A DNA stretch of 58,399 bases from an uncultured bacterium (GCA_958349055.1 CATWBO010000012.1:1-58399); one strand, 5' to 3'; counted from the stretch's first letter, positions 1 through 8,463 are shown. Notes: generated by a model not told the origin, from the letters alone. Translations and numbers: made by a program.

Positions 1-2
1 TA

Positions 3-71
3 TGCCCAATTAACAACCGTCAGGGAATTGTAATTGATGGTGAAGGTTCAAAGGTAATTTGCAAAGACTAA
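3..71 (+). CDS. possible C-terminal end of a gene cut by the window edge
   Basis: An open frame enters from the left edge and ends in TAA at 69-71, giving 22 residues that finish IVIDGEGSKVICKD. The residue mix looks like ordinary soluble protein, but the piece is too short to recognise, and it lies next to mobile-element debris, so it may be a chance frame. No function is proposed. Confidence 0.2.
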   Translation, partial: CPINNRQGIVIDGEGSKVICKD

Positions 72-186
72 TTTAACAATTCCAGTTTGCTGTACTCGTT
101 CCTAGCAGGGTTTGGGGCAGGCACGCCCCAACAAGAAGCTGTCCCAAAGGGGCAAAAATGGGGACTGCGGACGATTTCTTGGACCG

Positions 187-417
187 TTACGCGGCCCTTC
201 CCAGCGCGGAGCGGAACTCGGCCGGCGTGCGGCCACCGAGCGCATCGCTGCGCCTCTCCGTATTGTATCGACCGATCCAGCCCCCGAGCTCCTCGATGAA
301 GCGGGCGGGGGTCCAGTCCGACCAGCCCCTGCCGTGCCAGAACACCTTCTTGAGCAGGTCGAAGAAGCCCTCCATCGCCGCGTTGTCCGGGCTGCAGCCC
401 TTGGCGGACTGGATTGG
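187..417 (-). pseudogene. IS3-family transposase (OrfB) C-terminal remnant
   Basis: The minus strand encodes the end of an IS3-type DDE integrase: an SPDNAAMEGFF segment that carries the catalytic glutamate, then FWHGRGW, RYNTERRSDALGG and a TPAEFRSALG tail. An in-frame stop sits immediately upstream at 418-420, so only about 76 residues of a protein that is normally near 280 remain and the two catalytic aspartates are missing. The DNA just beyond the stop (about 150-180) probably contains the old IS end. It is a relic and cannot transpose by itself. Confidence 0.7.
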
Positions 418-521
418 CTACACTGATGTGGACAGTTCCGGGAGGGGCGCAAGAGACGGGAAGGCCATGTGCGCGTTCCTGCGCGAGGGCCGCGGGGAGG
501 GGCTGCCTGGGTACGGCGCCT

Positions 522-662
522 GTCAACTCGGTCTACGTCTTTGATGACCGGGTCGTACTCAATATCAACATCACGGATGATGCCAAAACGGTCACCCGTG
601 AGGAAGTGTTGGGTTCGAGTGCTATGGACAATGTTCCAGCATGCTGGGATCGAACTCGCTAG
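522..662 (+). pseudogene. C-terminal remnant of a serine recombinase
   Basis: In the plus frame, residues VNSVYVFDDRVVLN, then ITDDAKTVTREEVLGSS, resemble the last part of large serine recombinases from integrative elements (typical form: INSIYVYDDKIVLTFNY followed by an acidic tail). No catalytic resolvase domain precedes it; upstream DNA is the transposase scar. After MDNV the frame runs antisense into the end of the DUF523 gene, so the recombination junction probably lies near 625-635. This is a family-level judgement by eye. Confidence 0.55.
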
Positions 663-1083
663 CCGGAATCACACGGTACCCGTGACGCAGCAGCAGATCG
701 ACAAAAACGCCGTTGCCCGCGGTGAGCGTACCGCTGAAGGTTCCGTCGTAGATACGGCCTACACCACACGAAGGGCTGCGGTCCTGCAAGACACACGCAG
801 CGATCTGGGACGGCCCGCCCGCCTGCTCGCACATATCGAGCGCGCGCTGAGCACCCTGGCGAAACTCGCGATCGACTGAGGTGCCCTCGCAGGTACGGAC
901 TTCGCCGTTCACAATCTCGGACGGCTTGCGCGGTGTGGGCAAGCCACCAAAAACCTCGGGGCACACCAAGAGAACCTCGGACCCCGTTCGCTCGCAGGCC
1001 TCGACCAACGCGCGATGGTAATTGTCGAGCCCGTTATATTTGCAGCTCTCTCCCATCAAGCAGGCACTCACCACGATCTTCAT
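622..1083 (-). CDS. DUF523 family protein
   Basis: A 153-residue protein starting MKIVVSACLMGESCKYNG, the usual DUF523 opening with cysteines in the first 15 residues. Further family-like blocks are VCPEVFGGLPTPR (about 40-52), then LQDRSPSCG and YDGTFSGTLTAGNGVF. Three ATG/TTG starts are clustered; 1083 is chosen because GAGAGG lies 7 nt upstream. The family is widespread in bacteria and of unknown biochemical role; the conserved cysteines suggest metal or redox chemistry, which is inference. The C-terminus ends where mobile-element debris begins, but the length is normal, so it appears intact. Confidence 0.85.
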   Translation of the reverse strand: MKIVVSACLMGESCKYNGLDNYHRALVEACERTGSEVLLVCPEVFGGLPTPRKPSEIVNGEVRTCEGTSVDREFRQGAQRALDMCEQAGGPSQIAACVLQDRSPSCGVGRIYDGTFSGTLTAGNGVFVDLLLRHGYRVIPASEFDPSMLEHCP

Positions 1084-1104
1084 TTCCATCCCTCTCAAGC
1101 AAAA

Positions 1105-1137
1105 CGCCCCATTTGAGAAAGCTGCTCAAATGGGGCG
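1105..1137 (-). terminator. Rho-independent terminator after ftsH
   Basis: A perfect 13-bp inverted repeat (1105-1117 with 1125-1137) around a 7-nt loop, followed on the minus strand by TTTTG. It lies between the ftsH stop and the DUF523 start and would end ftsH transcription. Confidence 0.8.
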
Positions 1138-1164
1138 TCGGCGTTTACTGACTCGGCCGCGAAT

Positions 1165-3057
1165 TTACTGCTGCTTTGGCATCAGCGGATTCTCGCGCGT
1201 GAGGAGGTTCATGAACTCCTCACCCGTGATGGTCTCCTTCTTGTACAGATAACGAGCCAGCTCATGGAGCTTGAACTTGTTCTCCTTAAGGATCTGCAGG
1301 GCGCGGTCATGTGCGTCCTCGATCAGCTTGGCGACGATCGCGTCGACGCGCTCGGCCGTACCGGGGGCGCAGGTGAGCGACGTGTCCTGGTTGAGGTAGG
1401 CATTCTGAACGGTACCGAGCGCCATCATGCCAAACTCGTCGGACATACCAAAGCGCGTCACCATGTTGCGAGCGAGCTTGGTGGCCTGCTCGATATCGTT
1501 GGCGGCACCAGTCGTCATCTCGCCAAAGATGAGCTCCTCGGCAGCACGTCCGCCGCAGTAGACGGCGAGCTTGTCGAGTACCTCCTGGCGCGTGGTCAAG
1601 AAGCGCTCGTCCTCCTCGACCTGCATGGTGTAGCCCAGAGCACCACTCGTGCGTGGCACAATGGTGATCTTGGTGACCGGCGCAGAGCCCTTCTGGCGAG
1701 CGGCAACAATGGCATGGCCGATCTCGTGGTAAGAAACGACCTGCTTCTCGTGATCGGACAGCACCGTGGACTTGCGCTGCTGACCGGCGATGACAACCTC
1801 CACCGACTCCTCAAAATCGTCCTGCGTGGCGCGCTTGCGACCCTCGCGGACGGCACGCAGAGCACCCTCGTTGATGATGTTGGCCAAGTCGGCACCCGAG
1901 GCACCGGGCGTGGCGCGGGCAATCGCGGTCAGATCGATCGGCGGCTGGGTCTTCACGCTCTTAGCGTGGAGCTCAAGGATGTTCTTACGACCAGTCAGAT
2001 CGGGCAGTTCAACGGGGATGCGACGATCAAAACGACCAGGGCGCAGCAGGGCGGGGTCGAGGCTGTCGGGACGGTTGGTAGCAGCGAGAACGACAATACC
2101 CTTGTGGTTATCGAAGCCGTCCATCTCGGTCAGCAGCTGGTTGAGCGTCTGCTCGCGCTCGTCGTTGCCACTAAAGCCGCCGCCATCGCGCTTCTTACCG
2201 ATAGTATCGATCTCATCGATAAAGACGATACACGGGGCCTTTTCCTTGGCCTGCTTAAACAGGTCACGTACCTTAGCAGCGCCGCGACCGACAAACATCT
2301 CAACGAACTCAGAGCCCGAAATGCTAAAGAACGGCACGCCCGCCTCGCCGGCCACAGCCTTGGCAAGCAGGGTTTTACCGGTACCCGGGGGGCCGACAAG
2401 GAGAGCACCGCGCGGCAGCTTGGCGCCGATCTCCTCGTAGCGCTGCGGCTTCTCCAGAAAGTCGACGACCTCCTTGAGGGACTCCTTGGCCTCTTCCTGG
2501 CCGGCGACGTCCTTAAAGGTCACGCCCACATCCTTGGAGGCGATCACGCGCGCGCCGGACTTGCCCAGTCCACCGCCACCAAAACCACCGCCGCCAAAGT
2601 TCATCGACGGACCGTCATCACCCATGGCCTTCTTCATGCGGCGGTTGAGCCACCAGCCAATGAGGAAGAAGATCGCCATGGGAAGAATGAGGGTGAGCAG
2701 GTAGTAGGTCATCAAACCCGAGTTTTTATCGGGAACGACCGACTCCAGCGAAGCGCCAGACTCAAGCACGCGATCGGTAAAACCCGCATCATTCGGCACA
2801 CCGGTCGTCTTGTAGGCGACGTTCTCGTCCTCGCCCTTCTTAGTGTAATAAATCGTGTAATCGTCCGTGTTGTACTCGACCTTGTCGACACTCTTCTTAT
2901 CGAGCGCTTTGACAAACGTCGAGTAATCGGTCTTCGTAATCTGCTGCGTGTGACCGATGTTGGGGAACAGAACGGTCGAGAGCACGAGGTAGACGACGAA
3001 GGCGATGAGCACGTAGAGGATCATATTCCGTCTACGTTTATTGTCATCCATCTCCAT
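1165..3057 (-). CDS. ftsH: FtsH ATP-dependent zinc metalloprotease
   Basis: Membrane-anchored AAA+ protease that degrades misfolded membrane proteins and short-lived regulators. From the chosen start (630 residues): two membrane segments (about 12-31 and 116-136) flank an extracytoplasmic domain; a Gly-rich linker (about 154-165) follows; Walker A GPPGTGKT is at 222-229; Walker B VFIDEID is near 278-284; the second-region-of-homology arginines lie in LLRPGRFDRR; the zinc site is HEIGH at 444-448. The usual alanine of HEAGH is Ile here. ATG at 3057 is preferred because GGAG lies 9 nt upstream; an ATG at 3072 adds 5 residues but has no clear ribosome binding site. Monocistronic, with its own terminator. 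Confidence 0.95.
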   Translation of the reverse strand: MEMDDNKRRRNMILYVLIAFVVYLVLSTVLFPNIGHTQQITKTDYSTFVKALDKKSVDKVEYNTDDYTIYYTKKGEDENVAYKTTGVPNDAGFTDRVLESGASLESVVPDKNSGLMTYYLLTLILPMAIFFLIGWWLNRRMKKAMGDDGPSMNFGGGGFGGGGLGKSGARVIASKDVGVTFKDVAGQEEAKESLKEVVDFLEKPQRYEEIGAKLPRGALLVGPPGTGKTLLAKAVAGEAGVPFFSISGSEFVEMFVGRGAAKVRDLFKQAKEKAPCIVFIDEIDTIGKKRDGGGFSGNDEREQTLNQLLTEMDGFDNHKGIVVLAATNRPDSLDPALLRPGRFDRRIPVELPDLTGRKNILELHAKSVKTQPPIDLTAIARATPGASGADLANIINEGALRAVREGRKRATQDDFEESVEVVIAGQQRKSTVLSDHEKQVVSYHEIGHAIVAARQKGSAPVTKITIVPRTSGALGYTMQVEEDERFLTTRQEVLDKLAVYCGGRAAEELIFGEMTTGAANDIEQATKLARNMVTRFGMSDEFGMMALGTVQNAYLNQDTSLTCAPGTAERVDAIVAKLIEDAHDRALQILKENKFKLHELARYLYKKETITGEEFMNLLTRENPLMPKQQ

Positions 3058-3149
3058 CTGCTTGAACTCCATCTACTGGGGTTGATAATGCTATCTAGAA
3101 TACCCAACCGGGACGGCGATAAACCGACGCCGAGCACGAAAGGACAGAG

Positions 3150-3634
3150 ATGGCATCACTGGAAGTCGGCAAGGTTCAGATCTATACGGGCGACGGCAAG
3201 GGCAAAACCACGGCCGCCTTGGGGCTGGCTTTGCGCGCCACAGGTTATGGGCTCAACGTACTTATGCTGCAATTTGCGAAGAAGCTGCACTGCGCCGAAC
3301 ACGATGCCGCGCCGCGCCTGGGCTGCGTATTGTGCAGGCCGATCGCGACACGCCCGAGGCTTGCGCCGCACAGATCATGGAGCTTGCGCGCGAACAGATT
3401 AGCCAGGTAGACGTGCTGATCTTGGATGAACTGGGAGAAGCCATGCGACGGGGCTTTGTGACACGCGAAGATGTCGAAGCGTTGATCGCGATGAAACCGA
3501 CCACCACGGAACTCGTGCTCACCGGCCGCGGCCTGCTGCCCCTCGCCGACCTTGCCGACCTAGTAACCGAAATGCGCCCCGTCAAACACTACTTCGACGA
3601 AGGCCTCCTAGCCCGCAAAGGAATCGAATACTAG
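3150..3634 (+). pseudogene. cob(I)alamin adenosyltransferase, CobO type, frameshifted
   Basis: The first frame starts after AAGGA and carries the P-loop TGDGKGKTT (residues 13-21) and LALRATGYGLNVLMLQFAKK. After ARLG-like residues it runs out of frame. A second frame from about 3323 continues with GLRIVQADRDTPEAC, LILDELGEAM, ELVLTGRG, DLADLVTEM and the family-typical end LLARKGIEY. Restoring one C in the run around 3318-3322 would join the halves into a protein of about 160 residues. The family transfers adenosyl from ATP to cobalamin. Either a real single-base deletion or a sequencing error; the downstream half is otherwise well preserved, which argues for a recent event. The gene is divergent from ftsH. 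Confidence 0.8.
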
Positions 3635-3660
3635 CCATTGGGGACGTCCCCAATGGCTAG
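3631..3660. repeat. 30-bp perfect palindrome at convergent gene ends
   Basis: CTAGCCATTGGGGAC (3631-3645) is followed directly by its exact reverse complement (3646-3660). It overlaps the stop codons of both the cobO relic and the MATE gene. The TTGGGGACGT core is shared with the palindrome at 23.9 kb. It could act as a bidirectional terminator or belong to a REP-like family. Confidence 0.75.
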
Positions 3661-5006
3661 GCGGTGGCGCGGCCGAGCCAGTTGCCGCTGTGGTGGTAGA
3701 TGGTGAACATTGTGGCCGTGATGAGCCAGGTTACGGGGTAAACCAGCAGCAGGTGCTCAAGCGACGGATCGAACGGCATGATCGCAAACACCCAGATCAC
3801 CCTGAGCACGACGGTGCCAAAAATCGTGAGCATCATAGGCTGGAAGCTCACGCCGGCGCCGCGGATGGAACCCGACGCGTTTTCGATAATCGAGAAGATC
3901 GCGTAGAACGGCGCGATAAAATGAAGAATCGTCGTGGTGTACGCCGAAATCGAAGCATCGTCGACAAACAGACGCGACAACGGACCCGAGAACACCAGCA
4001 GCACGGCAGACAGGCCACCAATGAGCATAAACGACAGCACGAGCGACGTATGGTAGCCCTTGCGCATGCGCTCGTAGTTGCGCGCGCCAAAGTTCTGTGC
4101 AGAGAACGTGGTGATCGACACGCCAAGTGCCTCGGTAACCATCCAGACAATGCCATCCAAACGGCCCGAAAGACCCCACGCCGTGGTGACATCGGCACCA
4201 AACGAATTAACCGACACCTGAATCAAAACATTGGAAATCGAATACGCAGCAGACTGAAAGCCAAGCGGCAGACCACACGAGATCATGCTCTTACAAATAC
4301 CAGGATCAATGCCGAGTTTTGACAGTGAAAGCCGCCACGCACCCGGTGCGTGCATCATACGAATCACGATCATCGTGGCGTTGGAGCAAATGGTCAGCGC
4401 CACCGCGATGCCGCAGCCCAGGGCCTCCATATGAAGCACGGCAACGAAGATGACATCCAGCACCGCATTAACAAGGCAGCCGGAAGCGATGATCACGGCA
4501 GGCCCGCGCGTGTCGCCCACGGCGCGCAGCAATGCCGTTCCCATATTGAGCAGCAGCGCCGCAACCATGGCGGCAAAATAACAACGAGCATAGGCCACGC
4601 CCTCGGCCAATAGTTCATGCGGCGTGTTCATAAGCACCAGCATGGGCTCAACGAACACTATGCCAAGAATCGAGAAAACGATACCGCCCACCAGCGCGAG
4701 CGTCATGGCAGTATGGACCGAACGACTCAGTCGCTCATCATCGTGCTGGCCAAAAAACTGACCCGTGATAACGGCACAACCGGCGCCAACGCCAACGCAA
4801 AAACCAATGCAGAGCTCGGTGAGCACCATCGTGGCTTGAATGCCGCCAAGCGCAAGCTTGCCGCCAAACTGACCGACGATATAGGTGCCGATAAGCGTGT
4901 AAGCCTGCTGAAAAAACGAACTAAAAAAGATGGGAACGCACAGCGACAGCAATTGCTGCCAAATAACACCCTGCGTTACATCGATAGCCGTAGATTTCTT
5001 AGCCAC
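3657..5006 (-). CDS. MATE family efflux transporter
   Basis: A 449-residue polytopic membrane protein with about twelve hydrophobic segments in two halves, typical of Na+ or H+ coupled multidrug/metabolite exporters in the MATE (NorM/DinF) superfamily. Family features are an N-terminal IWQQLLSLCVPIFFSSFFQQAY stretch with the conserved early proline and the repeated GxGxA-type packing motifs in helices 1 and 7. GTG at 5006 is chosen because GGGGAGG lies 4 nt upstream; translation from farther upstream would add 11 unlikely residues. The substrate cannot be told. It stands alone between the cobO relic and a TrmH gene. Confidence 0.88.
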   Translation of the reverse strand: MAKKSTAIDVTQGVIWQQLLSLCVPIFFSSFFQQAYTLIGTYIVGQFGGKLALGGIQATMVLTELCIGFCVGVGAGCAVITGQFFGQHDDERLSRSVHTAMTLALVGGIVFSILGIVFVEPMLVLMNTPHELLAEGVAYARCYFAAMVAALLLNMGTALLRAVGDTRGPAVIIASGCLVNAVLDVIFVAVLHMEALGCGIAVALTICSNATMIVIRMMHAPGAWRLSLSKLGIDPGICKSMISCGLPLGFQSAAYSISNVLIQVSVNSFGADVTTAWGLSGRLDGIVWMVTEALGVSITTFSAQNFGARNYERMRKGYHTSLVLSFMLIGGLSAVLLVFSGPLSRLFVDDASISAYTTTILHFIAPFYAIFSIIENASGSIRGAGVSFQPMMLTIFGTVVLRVIWVFAIMPFDPSLEHLLLVYPVTWLITATMFTIYHHSGNWLGRATA

Positions 5007-5131
5007 ACGCCCTCCCCAAAAGCGTACGTCAAACAACAAAACAGCGATTTAGAACCAAAGCCAAAACCAGCTTAGCACCGACCGGGATCGGCCGATACAC
5101 CCCGAATCAGAGCCCGGTGCGAAATATCTGC

Positions 5132-6046
5132 CTAGTGATACAAACCCGGCTGGTAGTGGTACTCGTTGCTCACATGCGGGCACAGCTGCCAAAAGGCGAC
5201 GGCACTCGCAGCGGCAACGTTGAGTGAATCGACCCCGTGCGCCATCGGAATACGCACGGCGCGGTCGCAGCCTGCAATGGTCTTGGCACCCAAGCCAGCA
5301 CCCTCGGTGCCCATAAAGATTGCCAGGCGGTCAATCTCCTGCAGCACGGGATCATCCAGCGACACCGAATCATCCGTCAACGCCATGGCGGCACACGAAA
5401 AGCCGGCATCGTGCAGCGCCGCCAGCCCATCATGCGGCCATACGCGCGCCTCGCTGCCAATGCGCGTCCAGGGTACCTGGAACACCGTGCCCATGCTCAC
5501 ACGAGCCGAGCGACGATACAGCGGATCGCAGCACGTAGGGCTCACCAAAATGCCGTCGACGTTGAGCGCGGCGGCCGAGCGGAAAATCGCGCCCACGTTT
5601 GTGTGGTCGACAATACCCTCAAGCACGCATACGCGCACCGGGCGCTCCCCCGCCGCCTCGACAACGCCGCCCAGGAACTCATCAACAGGAATCTGACGCG
5701 GGCGACGGAACGCCGCGAGCGCACCGCGCGTCACGTTAAAGCCCGTCAACTGCTCCATGAGCTCCATGGAGGCCACGAACACAGGAACCGGACCCGCGCC
5801 CTCGCGCACAACCAGGCGCTCAAACAGCGGCATCATCTGACCGAGCCAGCGCTCACCCAACAGAAAGCTCACCGGCTCGTATCCAGCGCGCACCGCACGC
5901 TCTATGACCTTGGCACTCTCGGCGATAAAGATGCCCTTTTGCGGCTCCAGCACGCAGCGCAGTTCGCGCTCGGTCAGTCGCACGTAGGCATCGAGCCGCT
6001 CGTCCTCGAGCGAATCAATTCGCAGAACCTCAACGGCATCAGTCAT
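5132..6046 (-). CDS. TrmH/SpoU family RNA 2'-O-methyltransferase
   Basis: About 304 residues. An N-terminal substrate-binding domain (LEPQKGIFIAESAKVIERAV) precedes the SPOUT fold. The three SpoU motifs are visible: NVGAIFRSAAALNVDGIL, then LAIFMGTEGAGLGAKTI, then RIPMAHGVDSLNVAAASAV. The family methylates ribose in rRNA or tRNA using S-adenosylmethionine bound in a knot. The exact target is not inferable. ATG 6046 is preferred over 6079 because homologues begin shortly before this point; neither start has a convincing Shine-Dalgarno sequence. Confidence 0.88.
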   Translation of the reverse strand: MTDAVEVLRIDSLEDERLDAYVRLTERELRCVLEPQKGIFIAESAKVIERAVRAGYEPVSFLLGERWLGQMMPLFERLVVREGAGPVPVFVASMELMEQLTGFNVTRGALAAFRRPRQIPVDEFLGGVVEAAGERPVRVCVLEGIVDHTNVGAIFRSAAALNVDGILVSPTCCDPLYRRSARVSMGTVFQVPWTRIGSEARVWPHDGLAALHDAGFSCAAMALTDDSVSLDDPVLQEIDRLAIFMGTEGAGLGAKTIAGCDRAVRIPMAHGVDSLNVAAASAVAFWQLCPHVSNEYHYQPGLYH

Positions 6047-6092
6047 AGCAGCCAGCCCGCACCCTTCTTTACAGCACATCTATACCAAACGA

Positions 6093-6111
6093 GGCGACGC
6101 TAAGCGCCGCC
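6093..6111 (-). terminator. hairpin downstream of thyA-folA
   Basis: 8-bp arms (6093-6100 and 6104-6111), loop TAA. The single plus-strand mismatch becomes a G-U pair on the minus strand, and TCGTTTGG follows, consistent with a weak terminator for folA transcripts. Confidence 0.5.
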
Positions 6112-6155
6112 CCATACAATCAATCAACCCGATGATACCGTTCGTGCCAGACGAT

Positions 6156-6674
6156 TTACGCCTCAACGCGACGATACGTCACGAACTCATAATCGAGGCC
6201 TTCGTCACCCTCGCCCGCGGCAATCGTGGCAACCCCTTCGCGCCGCGCAACTTCCCACGCGGGATCGGCGTCCAAGTCGGGAAAGTACGTGTCCACGGGA
6301 TGGACGCAGTGGTTATGAGTGACCTCGGCCTCCACGCAGTACGGCAAAAACTGCCGATAGACATCGCCGCCGCCGATCACCCAGGCAACGGGCTCATCGG
6401 CAACCGCGGCGAGCGCCTCGACGATACTATGCACCACGTCGACGTCCTCGGGGGCAAAGCTCTCGTCGCGTGTAAGCACGATATTGCGGCGGTTCTTGAG
6501 CGGCCGTGCGCCGGGAAAACTCAGAAGTGTCTTGCGACCCATAATGACCGGACACCCCTTGGTACACGACACAAAATGGCGCATATCGGCGCGATTGGAC
6601 ACGACCATGTCGCCCTCGCACCCAATGCCCCAGTCGTCACACACGGCGACGATGGCAGAAAGCTTACACGTCAT
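6156..6674 (-). CDS. folA: dihydrofolate reductase
   Basis: 172 residues. It reduces dihydrofolate to tetrahydrofolate with NADPH, which directly recycles the product of the adjacent thymidylate synthase. Motifs: LSAIVAVCDDWGIGCEGDMV at the N-terminus (canonical IGxxGxLPW is altered), VIMGRKTLLSFPGARPLKNRRNIVLTR, and WVIGGGDVYRQFLPYC. ATG 6674 is preferred because AGGTGA lies 5 nt upstream; a GTG at 6683 abuts the thyA stop. Translational coupling to thyA is likely. Confidence 0.92.
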   Translation of the reverse strand: MTCKLSAIVAVCDDWGIGCEGDMVVSNRADMRHFVSCTKGCPVIMGRKTLLSFPGARPLKNRRNIVLTRDESFAPEDVDVVHSIVEALAAVADEPVAWVIGGGDVYRQFLPYCVEAEVTHNHCVHPVDTYFPDLDADPAWEVARREGVATIAAGEGDEGLDYEFVTYRRVEA

Positions 6675-6683
6675 GCGCGTCAC

Positions 6684-7532
6684 CTACACCGCAATAGGAA
6701 TGTTCTTGACCTGCGGACCGTGCTCATAGCCCTCCACGATCAGGTCATCGGTCGTAAACGCGTAGAAATCATGCACATCGGGGTTCAGCGTTACCTTGGG
6801 CGCCGCAAACTGCGGACGCTCGATAAGTTCGCGGACGATGTCGACATGGCGGTCGTAAATGTGGGCATCGGCAATCACATGCAGCAGCTCGCCGGGAATC
6901 ATATCGACCGACTGCGCGACCATCATCAGCAAGATGGCGTACTGGCACACGTTCCAGTTATTCGCGGCCAAAATGTCCTGGCTGCGCTGGTTGAGAATCA
7001 TGTTGAGCGTGGGCTTATCGTCCTGCGGGCGCTGCGTAACGTTATAGGTCACGCTGTAGGCGCACGGATACAGGTGCATCTCGGACAGGTCGTTAAACAC
7101 GTACGTGTTGGTCATGATGCGGCGACTGTACGGTGTGTGCTTAAGATCGTACAGTACACGGTCCATCTGGTCGAAGTCGCCCTCGGCATAATGGCTCTTC
7201 TGCCCAATCTGATACCCGTAGGCCTTGCCGATGGAGCCGGTCTCGTCGGCCCATTCATCCCAAATATGGCTGTTGAGATCATGGACGTTATTGGACTTCT
7301 TTTGATAGATCCACAGGATCTCGTCCATGGCGGACTTGAGCGCCGTTCGACGCAGCGTAAGCGCGGGAAACTCCTCGCGCAGGTCGTAGCGTGCCGTAAC
7401 GCCAAAGTTTTTAATGGTATAGGCAGGGGTGCCGTCTTCCCACACCGGACGGACCTTTTGGCCCTCGGTGGTGGTGCCATGGTCCAGAATATCGCGGCAC
7501 ATGGATACAAACTGTTGATCAGCCTTGCTCAT
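6684..7532 (-). CDS. thyA: thymidylate synthase
   Basis: 282 residues; converts dUMP to dTMP using methylene-tetrahydrofolate. The active-site cysteine is C157 in LYPCAYSV, where classical enzymes have PCHxxxQF, and the dUMP-binding loop reads NQRSQDILAANNWNV, so it belongs to a divergent ThyA clade also seen in Firmicutes and actinobacteria (recollection of the family). GGAGG sits 4 nt before ATG 7532; an upstream extension of the frame is not coding-like. It forms an operon with folA; a possible -10 hexamer, TACAAT on the minus strand, lies at 7567-7572. Confidence 0.93.
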   Translation of the reverse strand: MSKADQQFVSMCRDILDHGTTTEGQKVRPVWEDGTPAYTIKNFGVTARYDLREEFPALTLRRTALKSAMDEILWIYQKKSNNVHDLNSHIWDEWADETGSIGKAYGYQIGQKSHYAEGDFDQMDRVLYDLKHTPYSRRIMTNTYVFNDLSEMHLYPCAYSVTYNVTQRPQDDKPTLNMILNQRSQDILAANNWNVCQYAILLMMVAQSVDMIPGELLHVIADAHIYDRHVDIVRELIERPQFAAPKVTLNPDVHDFYAFTTDDLIVEGYEHGPQVKNIPIAV

Positions 7533-7616
7533 TGACCCTCCTGTCAGTCGCCTATAAGCAATTTTTATTGTAGCCCAGGCGCACGCGGCCCCACAGCCCA
7601 AACATAAGCCCTCATT

Positions 7617-7687
7617 TTCTGACATATGCCAGAAATTCCTTGCGCAAATCCGCACGTTAGCTATTCTATTGTTGACATAAGTCAGAT
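7617..7687 (+). promoter_or_regulatory. promoter bracketed by two matching palindromic operators
   Basis: Site 1 (7617-7634) is TTCTGACATATGCCAGAA and site 2 (7670-7687) is TGTTGACATAAGTCAGAT; both are TGAC-N4-GNCA dyads sharing 13 of 18 bases. Their centres are 53 bp apart, about five helical turns. Between them are TTGCGC (7640-7645) and TATTCT (7662-7667) with a 16-bp spacer. The arrangement suggests repression, possibly through looping, by the DUF134 domain of the next gene; that is inference. Confidence 0.55.
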
Positions 7688-7698
7688 TTGGAGAGTGT

Positions 7699-8463
7699 AT
7701 GGCAGGAAGACGCGAAAAATTGCGCCGCGTTGGGATCATCCCCGAATACCGCGGCTTTACCCCTGACGGCCTTGCCAGCGGAGACGCCATCGACATGACG
7801 GTCGACGAACTCGAAGTCCTGCGCCTATGCGACCTGGAAGGTCTCAATCAGGAGGCCGTCGCCCAGCAAATGGGTATCGCTCGTGCCACCGTGGCGGCTA
7901 TCTGCAGCCGCGCACATCGCAAGGTGGCAAACGCGTTGGTCAACGGGCGCGCGCTGAGTATCGCGGGCGGCAATATCGCATACTCCCCCATTACCACGAC
8001 AACGGCCGCATGGCCAGCAAAGGAGATCGACACCATGAGGGTGGCAACGACGTACGACAACGGCAACATCTTTATGCACTTTGGCCGTAGCGAGCAGTTC
8101 AAGATCTACGACATCCAGGATGGCAAGGTGCTCAACGAACAGGTCGTGGGCACCGGCGGCACCGGTCACGGCGCATTGGCGGGCCTGCTTGCCAACGGCG
8201 GCGTCGACACGCTCATCTGCGGCGGTATCGGCGGCGGCGCCATCAACGCGCTCACCCAAGCCGGCATCACGGTCTACGCGGGCGCCCAGGGCAGCTGCGA
8301 CGCCTGCGTCGAGGCCCTTATCGCGGGCACGCTCGCGCAGACCGGCGAGGCCACCTGCGACTGCCATGGTCACGACCACGAGCACGCCCATGAGCATGAC
8401 GAGTCCTGCGGCTGCCACGGCCATCACGAGCACGAGGGCCACGAGGGTTGCGGCTGCCACTAG
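7699..8463 (+). CDS. DUF134 HTH domain fused to NifX/NifB-type domain with His/Cys-rich tail
   Basis: 254 residues in three parts. Residues 1-100 are a DUF134 domain with a sigma-like helix-turn-helix (DLEGLNQEAVAQQMGIARATV, about 45-66). Residues 113-212 are a dinitrogenase iron-molybdenum-cofactor-binding domain (VATTYDNGNIFMHFGRSEQF, then TGHGALAGLLANGGVDTLICGGIGGGA). Residues 220-254 hold 12 His and 6 Cys in 35 positions and should bind metal ions. DUF134 and NifX genes are often neighbours in anaerobes; here they are one protein. GGAGAG precedes ATG 7699. Likely a metal- or Fe-S-responsive autoregulator; no nitrogenase genes are present. Confidence 0.85.
   Translation: MAGRREKLRRVGIIPEYRGFTPDGLASGDAIDMTVDELEVLRLCDLEGLNQEAVAQQMGIARATVAAICSRAHRKVANALVNGRALSIAGGNIAYSPITTTTAAWPAKEIDTMRVATTYDNGNIFMHFGRSEQFKIYDIQDGKVLNEQVVGTGGTGHGALAGLLANGGVDTLICGGIGGGAINALTQAGITVYAGAQGSCDACVEALIAGTLAQTGEATCDCHGHDHEHAHEHDESCGCHGHHEHEGHEGCGCH

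Noticed and set aside
68..526. 152-codon minus-strand frame over the mobile scar
   Set aside because: It is out of frame with the recognisable transposase residues and has an unnatural Arg/Pro/Gly-rich composition.
1264..3402. 712-codon plus-strand open frame opposite ftsH
   Set aside because: It is the antisense of a complete FtsH; the frame stays open because of GC-rich codon structure and has no ribosome binding site.
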